This document shows positions 1-12,300 of a DNA stretch of 64,000 nucleotides, piece by piece. Every line of letters begins with the position of its first letter. The first letter of the stretch is position 1. The notes under the pieces were generated by a model. The model did no database searches. It saw only the letters and a list, made by a program, of their open reading frames with translations, and had not been told where the DNA came from. Location of the stretch: contig LUCM01011235.1 of the NCBI GenBank assembly GCA_008360955.1, positions 61,579 to 125,578 of the forward strand, in the 5' to 3' direction. The translations under genes and the position numbers were made by a program. The stretch is from Fasciolopsis buskii. Its lineage: Eukaryota > Platyhelminthes > Trematoda > Plagiorchiida > Fasciolidae.

Positions 1-38
<38 letters not shown>
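1..38. repeat. (AT)n microsatellite
   Basis: The window opens in an uninterrupted AT dinucleotide run of about 17 units. It lies in the dynein intron upstream of the first visible exon and is cut by the window edge, so its full length is unknown. Confidence 0.95.
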
Positions 39-39
<1 letters not shown>

Positions 40-156
40 TTCTGGTCACCACAGCTTGGTGCCTATCGGACTGGGTTTCAGTTGATTGGAAAATAATTCT
101 TTGCTGCACTTACGACCCGATGTTATGTGTGCACTGCTTTCATGTTTCCTATTCAG

Positions 157-360
157 GTGTGGGAAGACCGACTGTTGTATATTCAAGAGACTTTAGACGA
201 ATGGCTCAAAATGCAAGCCCAGTGGTTGTATTTGGAGCCCATATTCAGCTCCGAAGATATTATGCAACAAATGCCCGAAGAAGGACGACTGTTCCAAGTC
301 GTGGATCGAAACTGGAAAGATGTGATGAGAAACACGGTTAAAGATCCCAGCGTTCTAAAG
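157..360 (+). CDS. DNAH12: Dynein exon 1 of window: linker (DHC_N2)
   Basis: Residues 1-68 start [16 protein letters not shown]. The segment [21 protein letters not shown] is the most conserved stretch of the dynein linker, the lever that swings across the AAA ring during the power stroke. The acceptor is ...TATTCAG and the donor GTATGT. The exon is 204 nt and phase 0 at both ends. An ATG at 127 precedes the acceptor and is intronic, not a start. Confidence 0.93.
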
Positions 361-3300
361 GTATGTTCAAAACAAGGCAAACGGGATAACTGAAATTATA
401 TTGCCCGTTGCAGTTTGTTTCTTTAAATATTGGTCCTATCTTGATTGCTTTCATGTTTGATTGTGCAAACTTACCGTCCACTGCTCTTAACATGTCTTAT
501 CTCTCTCAAAAAGTTGCAAGTCACAGACCAAATCATACTTTTTATGCCACTCGCTGAGAATGGAACTGTAAAAGTAATCAATTTTTTGTAATACTTCTCT
601 CAACCCTGTTGTTTCACCACCCGTGTGATGATTGGTCAATATCAATCAGCAGTGTGTTTTGATTGGCAACCAACTGGCCAATCACACCACTCCCCTACTG
701 TACCACAGTATACACTTGCATGGGACTTGTCGGTTGTCCCATAAATCGATCACAGGCGATGTTATCTTCTTGGTCTACCAGCTCTCAGCTTTAACCGATG
801 CCTTGAGGGGGAGGCAACAGAATGGGGACTGGCTCTCACCAGATCATCGTATCTTACTGGGTTACTCTTATCTGTATTTGACTATATCCACCGTTATCTC
901 AATCCTCGTAAGCTTGAATCCAACAGAATCCAGCAACTGAGTTTGGCCAACCTATTCTTCAATGTGCTGTCCTTTCTCCATTTATTTTCGCTATTTATTA
1001 GGTCGCGTGGAAGCGTCAACAAACAGAGGTAGTGTGTGAACTGCACTCCAGTCCAGGAACGTAATGAGGCTTCTTTCAGGTTTTCACGTTCTCGAATTTA
1101 TTTTGGAGAAACATCAATACACTCGTCAGCTCCCACTGATGCTTGGTGAAGACATTTTCGGGGAAATCCAAGCTTGGTTGCCCATAAATGACACTCGAAT
1201 AGAAATCCTAATACAAATAATGACATTCCCAGTTCGTGAATACTTGCATTAGCTACAAATAAGCTGACGAGATGAGGTGCAGATTCATACAGTGCTGAGT
1301 AGGGGTTCGTGAGTGAGAACAATTTGGATGACTTTGTACATTAGTCTCCATCTAGCTCCCCCTTCTTGAATCCATCTGAGAGTTAGTAGACCGAAAGGAT
1401 AACGTCGCTGGGGATCAATTTGTCAGAACAATGACATTTGCACTTCAGATGTTCACCCGATGCGATCAGTTGATGTATTGCATTCGGCCGTCTGTGAGGT
1501 GGGAGTTTGAATTAACTAGAATCCAACTATCATTGTTCATAAATTATTGATGCCGACTCGCCCGTAACCGATCCATTTGTGTTTGCCAGAAAAAACAGTC
1601 AGAAGACTAAACTTGGATTTGCCAACTTGCAACATCTGTGACGTCAACATGACATCTGCCTATCCATCAAAGGTCGAGTAGACTTAGCAAGAGTGAGGTC
1701 GGTATTGCACTACGGCCTTGAAACCTGGCCGTTAGGAATAAAAGATGTGAGAATACATTTTGTGTTTGAACACCGTTGTCCTCGTACTATTCGTAGAATA
1801 TGGTGGGTTAATTTTGCGAGTCACTGAGATGTAAGGCATGAGGTGTTGGGTTCTACGACTCAGTGTTTGGAACAGACACTGGAGCAGAATATGTTAATGT
1901 GGTTGGAACATCTTTTGCGAATGCCAACAGAACGACCCTCTAGTTGCAAACTGCTCTTCAAAACAGATTATGCTTAGAGGACGGTTTGAGTTGGCCAGTT
2001 GATGATATAAGGAAAAAGTATGAAAGCTTTATCCAGTGGGACTGGCTCGTGTAACTGGAGTTACACTACTGAGCTGAGGTCCACGAAATCCCCGAATCCA
2101 TATGGCTCAGTGCCGCTGTCAGTGGCTTACTGATATCCGGAATATTTCTTCTGTGCAGTTGTTTAACTTGTTATCTTGCAGTTGACTTCTCACTGTTTCT
2201 CATTCCCTTCTTCTTCTCTTCTAAACGGATCAGTTGTAAGATGGCGACGAAAACCAGAGCATGCAGAAAAACAAGATTAATTATTAAAGAAACTGAAGGT
2301 GAAACCGATCGTGTTGTTGTTAGTGATCTCTGCATTAGCGTTCACGCGAGCGTTTCTACCGATTTGTACTCATTGCATATTGGTCCTGTAAATTCAGGTT
2401 GCTTAATTACAATCCGACCGTTCAATCCTAATGAAGTGTACTTTTCACGATTTATTTTTTTCCTAGGCAACTTCCTTTCCAGGAATACGTGATCGTTTAA
2501 AGGATAGCAATGCCTTGCTGGATAAAATTAACAAAGGACTAAATGCCTACCTGGAGAAGAAACGTCTGTTTTTTGCACGTTTCTTCTTTTTGTCGAACGA
2601 TGAAATGCTGGAAATTTTATCCGAGACTAAAGATCCCCTTCGTGTGCAACCACACTTGAAAAAGTGCTTCGAGGGGATTGCAAAACTGGAGTTCGATGCG
2701 CGTTTGGACATCAAGGCAATGTTTTCAAGCGAGGGTGAAAAAGTTGCGCTCAGTCAGGTGCGTAAATACCGTGTTATGGTCTGGATCAACAGTGAATAAT
2801 ATTTCGATTTGTCTCATCCAAGGTAGTTCAATAAGAAGGCTAACCAGAAAATGCTCACGACGAGCGTTTGTCCGATCAACGGGAGAATTGTTATGTTTTT
2901 TCTTTTACTTGCTTCACTGATGAAATAACAATGTACATCATTGTTCAGGATTGTGGCCAACACAGGGCTGCCAAGTGGGGAAGTTGACCGGCGGTAGCTT
3001 GACAGCCACTGTTTTTTATCTGTCTTCTAGATTACTTTTATTGTCATTCCATAGTGTCATTGATGTTCAGTTCGTTGCGTCGATCTTTTTGTCCGACGTG
3101 CACGAATCAATCAGAAATCTGGCTTTATTCCACAGGAATCAAGATCCCTGGAAGCAAGACCACTCCCTTCGAACGTGGGCCATTTGAGGAGCAAATGTGT
3201 TCCACTGTGACTCACATCTAGTCCCAAGATTCTCTCTCTTTTCTGAAATAATAAGTCATTTTTAGCTTTGATTCCAAGTTGTGGATTTAGTTGCATCATC

Positions 3301-6300
3301 GCATTTTATTCGTTATGGTTTAATAGTGCTCATGATGTGGCGCTAGTTAGACCGAAGATTGTATTAAGAGATTACTGTTTAACATCAAGGAGTTCACCCT
3401 TGAATTTGAAAATCATTCGATTCGAACACCAAGGCCAGTTCTTGTTTACCACTTTCGTATCCTATCCTACTGGTCTGATTTGATGCTAGCTTAGATGACT
3501 CGAACCTTTCCGGTAGCGTGACTGAAAAACTGACGAAGAAATGGACAATACGAAATTTATATTACTGTTATCAACTAAAAAAGAAGTTTGGTCACTTTTA
3601 GAGAAAAATTATTTCAACTTTCATTTCAGTTGCTTGTCCCCTTTGTAGCGAGTTATCCGTTCAGAAATCCCTACGTTTCTGATGGTCTTTATGACCTGAT
3701 CCTAATTGCTGCGTTGGCTCTATCTCTTTTAGGTGATTTGCACATCAGACGCTCGCGGTGCAGTAGAAAAATGGCTCCTTCAAGTCCAGGATGTGATGCT
3801 ACTATCCGTGCGAGACGTTGTAGCAGCAGCACGTGAAGTAAGTCTTCTCATCGAACGCGCACCCCAGTACGGCGTTCGTTGTAACAGGAGTTCCTGGCCG
3901 GATAAACCTCGGAAACTAGAAACCAATCAGTTAGATGCACTTGCTTCTTAAACTGCGGCAGCATGGTTCTCGAACGCAAAATGGAATGACCAGACAGATT
4001 ACTGTGTGTAGACCCATGAAATCACTAAGTTTGGCTTGATCGCGAGGAGAGCGGGTCATATACGGGTGGATACTGGTGGATATATATACCCTGGAAATCA
4101 AGACTTTCCGTCATGGTGGATGGTCATTGGCTGAATCACTGAGTTACGATTTTTCACAAATAATCAGTCTAAACTAACGCGATCGATAATCACTCGGAAG
4201 ACTATTTAAACAGTTACTGACAATTCAGGTTCTAAACTTAATGAGAGGCTAAATAGGGCCACGAAATTGCTAGCTCAAAAATTCGAGCTTTACCAGAAGC
4301 TCTGGGGGATAGGGATGTACAAATATGCATGTATGTATACAAATTTCAAACTAAACAAAAAGATCTAACAATGTCAGTCGGCTAACTCAAGTGAAACTGT
4401 TTGGGAGTTATCATCGTGGGTTGCCATTTGACATTGTTTGGTGGACATGAGTTGCAAATGGGACACCACTAAGTCCTTTTCATTTTGCATTGCTGTGCGA
4501 AGCGTGAAGCACTTGGTGGAGCGCGAATTTATCTGGTTATCAACTCATCGGTAATGAGCTGAATGAAAGAAAGAAGAGGAAAAGTGAACAATATGCATCG
4601 AAAATTCTGGGGCACTTAATCAGCCAAACATAAAGTGATCGATAAATTACAAAACCCGTCATTGAATAGGGATAGAAAAATGCGTTTGACCAGAGTCCGT
4701 CGCCGGCATATTCTGACTACAAGATTTCGAAATCATTCTAATGTGATCACAGTGACCACTTACCCGAAAATGGAATTTGTATCTGTTATCCCCAAATCAT
4801 GGCTTTTCCCATCCCCGCTTGACATCTCAAACGCAAGTGGGTCCGATAGCAGGCCGCATGTGTGCTTAATTCAGTCTGAACTACTGAGTTTTAATGGGTC
4901 TCCTATAAAGAGATCAAAACTGTGCAGGCATCCAGTACACAAAATTGGACTTCGTTTATCGCGTGACGTCGTTTCGTATTCATCTAGTTGAAATTCACTA
5001 ACTTCTTTAACAAGATGATTAGAACGTTAAAAACCGAGGCATGTTCGTGCAAGGCTACTGAGTTGAACTGAACTGAACTAAGCTCCCGGTTTGGAAAAAT
5101 CCCTCCACCCTGTCTATATGTTTGCATACGAATTAGCTTCGATAAAGATCCAAAGAAGACAATAAAAATAGTGCGATTCAAGAAGTGTTCAGAAATGAAT
5201 GTGATGTTTATATCATCAAAATTTTGCCTATGGGGATCCCGTGGATCCAAACCCAGCAGTCTAACTGCAATCACACGAGCCAGTCCACTGGATAAAGCTT
5301 TCATACGTTCCCCTATATCATCAGCTGACCAACTCGAATCATCCTCTAAGCCTTACCTGCCTCGAAGAGCAATGTGCGACGAAGGAGTCGTTCTATGAAC
5401 ATTAGCAAAACTTTTCAACCATCTTCGATGAAGCGACCACTTTCGCTTTAGATAATCCAACTCATGAACTCATCGCATGTCTCCCGGATACACAAACCTG
5501 AGGCGTTCAAGCAGACCAGACTCACTTTCTCCCGTCCGTTATTTTCATTTCGTAAAAATTTTTGTCTAACAAGAAACCAAAACCACTTGATCGGCTCACT
5601 ACTGTTCCGGCTTGAGAAGTAAGCCGGTTTCAGTTGCGGCTGGCATTACATCGGTGACATCGTCTCCAAACGAGATATCTCGGAGCGCAGGTCCACCGTG
5701 AACCCGCGGCGCTATTGCTCTTTGAGATACGCTCTGACATGAAAAATTCAATCGCAGTTGGCTCAGTTTATTTCGAATACCATTCCGTGAGCCGGACATC
5801 TCTCGGAGTGGCGCCTGTTTGAACATAAGAACTAGTCATATGATGGCCCGACGAATCAGATGGATGCCAAGCCGTGTCACGCGACGAACGAAGTTCAATT
5901 CTGTATACCGCATGCGCGCACAGTTTTGATCCCTTTTTAGAGGACCCATTTAAACTCAGTAGTTCAGACTGAATTAATCACATGCGGCCTGCTGTCTGAC
6001 TCACGCGTTTGCGATGTCAGGCGGGAATGGGAAAAGCGGTGATGTGGGGATAACGGATATGCAGAAGCAGAAGTTTCTCATGACGAAAGATGTGTCAGGG
6101 CTTGGCAAATGGGCGTAGTCACGGCAACGCCAATGGCCAAAAGATGCGCTTGGGTACGTAAGCTGACTTTAAGTTGCTTTCATATTTTTCCAGGTTCCAA
6201 TGCATTTCTAGCACTGATGCGAGTTTCAAAATGGCGGATTTCAGAGGCACCGTGTGATTACGTACCTTAAGTACATCAGAGGGCAGCTAAAGATGTTCCC

Positions 6301-9300
6301 AGTGGGTGATCAACATAAGCAATTCCCCTTGAAGTGCGTTACTCCTCAGTGTAGTTTTTTAATTAAGCGGTTATTTAAGGCCATAACTGACACATTGCAC
6401 TGAGGTACATTGACCGAAAATCTCAAGTTTGGTTGGGAGAGCTGTTGACAGAGTGATTGCCTGGATTAGCTCAGGGATCGGGCATTCGGTGCAATTAGGG
6501 AAAACGATCCAATGCTTTAGTGACAGTTGTTTATTACCAGTCACCTTCGCGTGATCACAGTTATCTTACTATCTCGTTATTTGCGATCGACAGCTTTAGC
6601 GCCTTTGATCGGCCCTCCTCGATGCTGGTTCAATTCCACACCCGTTTATTCAAGCGAGGGTGACCGAATTGTCTAGCCAGCCAACACCACAGTTTTTCCC
6701 ATCTATAATTATCACACGGTTTGGGCTGGTTCGCAAGACCTGTCCGTCAAATGGACTCATTGTCAATACTTTGGTCATCACATCTACTGGTGCGCCACTT
6801 GCCTCAGGACGTATCGTATAGACAGATCACCGTCAATCAGTCTACAGACCGGATGGCTTGGATGACCCGCTATTTGTCCTTGGGCTTGCTGTCGGCACAA
6901 CCCCAAGGCCGTGTGTTTTTCAACTGACGTCAAAGTAGTTTGCACGTCAGCTTTGTTCTTCTGGATGCAGTCGCACTCTATGTATGACATATCCCATCAA
7001 ACCGAAGTGAGCATGCACATTTGGCATCCGCACGTAGCCAGTCCTTACAACCGGGGTGGCCCTCCCGATAGGTAAATTGTCACAAAGCCTCTACACGCCC
7101 GCGGCGTAGATAATGATAAGTGAAACCGTGTCCGGTGAAAAGCTGGCTGGTTGACAAGCCTCAATGGACCCGAACAAGTGGTCTTGTCGGTGTTGTATGC
7201 TGTCGTCGTGGCAAGGTCGCGTAACTCGGGTGGTCAACACAAACATGGATATGGTTTTGGTGCGTGTCTGAATCGGCTAGACAACTAGCCCATTCCACAA
7301 ATATCGATCAGCAGTCATTTTGTTAAGACAGGCAATCAAGACCATTGAGGACAGAGAAGATCTCGGTCAGCCAACAGCGGTTTGCGGCTAACATCCATCA
7401 AATCGTGTGTTCGGAACGAGTCTGATAGGTTCACGGCAAATCGGTGTGGTTTATTTCATCATGAAGCCTCTGGAGGATTCATGTTTCGGTTAGAACAAGC
7501 AAACGAACCAATCATCATAAAAACTGTGAAACAAGATGGACAGGATATACGCACTTGATTTGGGGTGATTTTGTATGTCATTCTTTGTTCTTGACATATT
7601 TGGTTTTGATTATACGACCACCATTTGGTAAAGACTGCCTTATACGTGAAAGCAAATCAACAAACCGAAATGTGGCTAGATGTGGCATGCATACTTACAA
7701 GAATCGTAACTCCAACGATACGTTGAAGAAGGTATGAATCTGGAATAAATTGTCTGAGTTTAGCTGAAGTACACTTGATTTTTCACACTCAGGTGAATGG
7801 CTAAATCTCCGTAAAAATTAATGCATATACCTTTTCTTGTTAAATTACTGCCATTAGGGAATTTATTGTATATTTCAGCTAATATTCGAAACAACATCGT
7901 CGGAGAAGTTGGTAGTTATTCGACGTTCCGCTTACCGTGGATAATTTTTTCTGTTGCGAATGTTAAACAAAGTTCCATGTTTGTCTGATTAGAGTTTGAA
8001 TCATCTAGTGATTTACGAAACAGTAGCAAAGCAGTTCTCTTCTCCCACTCTTTCTCGCCTTTACTTTTACAATTAAAATAGCCACTGATGGTCACATTGA
8101 TATTTTGTAGAAAAATGTTTTCATACCACAGTAGGCTTTCAGAATGTTTGGAATCTCGCTTATGCAGAACCATTCCCTTCTGAGACACGATTCTCAAAAG
8201 TTTGAACGGCATTTTTTCACAATGGTCATCTTCAACTGATCTGTTGATTTTCGCGGTTTGATATTAACTTCGTGCTTCAAATGAACTCACAAATAAAAAA
8301 CTACCGAGCGGAAATCTAGTGATCGTAGTTCAATTTGGTGCGCCCGTCCACGGACGACCCGATTCCCGAATGATACCTCGAGTAGACAATCTGGCACTGT
8401 TCTTCGGTGATGTGATGCAGCCCAATGCTGTTGAAACCTTATCCTTTCGCGTACTTCCAAGATGTCCTGCGACGGAACAGCTTCTTCTTGTAGAAATTCC
8501 TTCTAAGATAGACCACTAAACCTGTGAAATGCACATGATGATTACCTATGACACACTTTTGAGTGGAAAACGGTCAAACAGATTGTTTACCTAGAATTAA
8601 GACCTACGCCATCAGCTTTTGGTCATACTGTACCTTCGATCTACTATACCCTCGGTGATTGGCTTCCGTCCTAAAATGGATTCGTCTGCTCGAAACATGC
8701 GGACAAAAAACGCTCCATCAACGGATAGTCTAAAATGTCTTTTTCAGTTATGAACCAGGAGAAAATTGATTCCCTCACAATAGTGTTGGTGTGCTTCAGT
8801 CCCCGAGCCTAAGCTCCCGAGAGCTGCCTAATGCCGTGCTCATGCAAAATGCAACCAATAGAACTACGAACAACGCTACGCATTTTAGCTAAATGTCGTG
8901 TTTTTGCGGGTGTTGGACGGCTTTTTCAACCATTTTTCACATTCCATGTCTGCTGGTTGCAGCTCGGGGTAAGCCGTTACGATGTTCGTCCTTCATACTA
9001 CCGGTCCTGTCATACTTCTCGGTGCAAGCATTTCCGATCGATTTTGCTACCTGTCAGAACCCAATGGTACCGCCTATTAAACCGCTTACAAATGCGTCAA
9101 CTGCCTTTGGACATCTGCTTAGATCACTCACACACTCATTACTCCCTCAGGTCATCGTTTACTATACACTTGCGCGCAAACGGATTGCATAATGATTAGG
9201 CTGGATTGGAACGTCGATGCGATCTATCCACCCTGTCAGTCCCCTTTGAAATTCATCTTATTTTCAACTCTTCCACACTCACATGATGCATTTCAAGCAC

Positions 9301-12300
9301 ATGAAGGCAGCTCCACCTTGCTCAAGTCAATTGAAAATCGGATATATATCCGAGTGGTCGGTTAATATTTTGCATGTTTAGTTTTTTGCTAACGGTGTGT
9401 ATAAGGACACAGACAGAACGTAACTGCGCCCATCGTTGAGTGATTGATAAATAATAGTCTCATTTCACCAATAACATCTGCGAAATACCCCTTGAAACTT
9501 TGCATCTTTCGATTGCATCTCTCGGGTCTTGGGCAGCATAGGTACAGGCATCAAGTACAGGATTCTGACGTGCAGATATTCCATACTCCCAGTACAATTA
9601 CCGGTCAGCACGAAGCACAGTACGCATTCGTACTACACTTAGTCGATAGAGGTCTCTAATTTGGAAACTAATTCCGATATTTTACCTTCATTTGAGTACG
9701 GTACATGTGTCTCGATTTCGCGTCCCTTTAAGTATGATGTTATCAGATGACAGCAACAGCGACAGTTGCCTAACGTAATTTAACTGATATATCAAGATCC
9801 GTTATGACCGTTCTTAAGAGAGCAGAGTAGAACTGAATATTAAAATCCAACGTAATAGACCTGTATACTGCTTTAGATAAAATCCCTCGGTTGGAAGAGA
9901 GCTCATCATCATATTTTTGTTCATTTACTCCCCGATCAACACACAGGCATACGAACGTGAGAACCGTGAAGATTGGGTGTGCTCATGGCCAGGACAAGTG
10001 GTACTTTGTGTTTCTCAAGTATTTTGGACGCTAGAAGTGCATGAATTTCTCGAATATGGATCCGAAGGTTTAAAAAATTATTCCCAAAAGCTGGATCGTC
10101 AGATGGGTGAAATCGTTCGGTTGGTTCGAGGTAAACTCAACGCACAACAGCGTATCACCTTGGGCGCGTTGGTCGTGATTGATGTGCACGCGCGGGATGT
10201 AGTCTCGGACATGATCAAATTAGAAGTTACCTCAGAAAACGACTTTAACTGGCTATCCCAATTACGGTATTATTGGGAAGATGAAAACGTGAAAGTAAGT
10301 TGCTGATCGTACAGTTTTCGACGTGCAACAACCTTGAAAATTCGACATATAGTTAACACTTCCCAAGTTGTTTGGAGCTTGTCATAATGATCCAGACGCA
10401 GCATGTAATTGGTTGATTAATGAATCCGTCTTACCGATCCGTACTTGAACGTACAAAACGGGTAGAAGAAACAGCTTAAGAAATACAAACATTTCCCTGA
10501 ATATTCCTAATCGCGTTCATAAAACAGGTTAACTAACGTTAGGATGAGAACAGCCGCAGCACAGTGGAAAAAATTAATGAAGAACTATGTCGGCAAAATC
10601 AGGAAAATGTTTAGTCCAAGCCGGCTGGCTAACGCCAGAGAATGCACACATTGCGAACCATCAATTATTGAACACAATAGTGGCTTCCGCCAGCTGATCG
10701 ATAAAGTCTGACAAATGGCTAACAGCCTCGGGTTACTGTGTCGAAGAGCCCCTTGAAGCGCTCTGCCTATGTCATCCTTGTGACCGAAGGTCATAAGGTG
10801 TTTCGCCATCGATAAGGCCGGATTTCCCATGCACGTTCTCAGTTCGTGCGGAGGATGAGTCATCGGTCTCACCGACCACTTGGACGCATGCTCCTAATCC
10901 CTTGACCAAGTCACCGATCCGTTCTGCCTGTGCCACTGTAGCCACAGGCGACCTAATCAATTGTTAGGGGCTTTCAGGTCGGGCTACCTTGTCAAGTTGC
11001 CTGTTGCAGTTCATGGTCCTGGTTGTGTAGAATGTTCAATTTCGTCGATAAGTAGGTAAGCTTTGGCGCACACCTTGGGTTTTGATTTATTCGATTTGGC
11101 GGATGATCAGTCTTGGATGATAGGGTGATTGTAATTATCTTTTTCTCCACTTAGTCAACTGGAGTTGCTTTGTGTCGTTCTCTTCCGTGAATATCGATGA
11201 ACTTTTCACAATGCCTATTTGCCCTGAGAGTCTCCGTTAAGAACTCTTTCTTCCGTACCTGATACACGCTGCAGACATTTCGGCCCCTATAGCAGTGTTT
11301 TAACGAGACTTCATTTGTAGACGAACTGAGTTCACTGCCTACTCGAAGTTTACTTGAAATGAATTTGTTCTGATTGTTTCGTCTGCCCCTCTAATCATCA
11401 GGACATCCTGGAAAACTAGATTATTATCATTTTTCTCTTTCGTTTACAGCTGAAGGACTAGGGAATATTTTGTTGGAGTGATTGCAGAGTTATATCATTA
11501 ATCATTGATGACTTGACAATTCCCACTGAGTACATTGATAAACACAATCTGGTGAACAAGCTCGTTTTCGGTGATTCGTACTCATGCTATTACATCGCTA
11601 TATAGTTGGAAAAAAAATTCACTGTAGAAATGGGTGGAGTAGTCAGATAAAAATATGGGTAGGGAAGGGATTTGTGGTGGTACAGGCACAACCTAAATAC
11701 ACAAGAGCGTGTTGTGTTAATTGTTTTGTTGTCTAGGATTTGCATTAGGACGGGGGTGGGCCAGGGGAGTTGAAGCGCAACCACAAATTGTTTTTGAGAA
11801 CAAAGTGGAGGATTGTGAAGACGCATTGCGACAGCTTTCACAGTGCTCAAGTGGCGACACTTTGCCAACCTGGATTGTTGACCTCTGACCTTATACAAGG
11901 TCCGGAGAGCTTGCGTCACATTCACGGTGTGGTTAGTCCGTGCTGGATGTGAAACAACTGCGCTATTGCGTGACTTAATTGTTCCAGTGCCTAACCATGC
12001 TGGGTGGTGCTCACGGATGCGTTCAGACAAGCGCCTGGTCGTGCGGCCGATGTACATTGTCCCACAGGAACATGTGAATGAATAGAAATAAAACGAGGCT
12101 GCAGAATCAGGGACTTTGTCTTTTAACCATAATGACACTACGGGGCGGATTTGAACAGGATAAGAAGCTTGGCTGCGTAGAATGTCTTATTGATAGCGCT
12201 AGTCAGTCTTCGTCGTGCTATCTCTGCTAGCGTGTCACCTTTGAATGGCAGAGATATGTATACTGGCTTTCTCTCCACCGTCGCCATCCTAGGAACTTGC

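Noticed and set aside
2915..2935. CTGATGAAAT on the + strand as a hammerhead core
   Set aside because: It is the complement of the SINE tail and lacks the rest of the core.
5310..5335. CTGATGA on the minus strand as a hammerhead core
   Set aside because: It belongs to the coding sequence of the RTE 3' end, and no GAAA strand follows at the right spacing.
6455..6500. TGGATTAGCTCAGG as a tRNA A box
   Set aside because: No B box at the expected distance and no cloverleaf; not a tRNA.
8831..9199. 122-codon + frame in intron 3
   Set aside because: A second frame of similar length overlaps it, and neither resembles a protein family.
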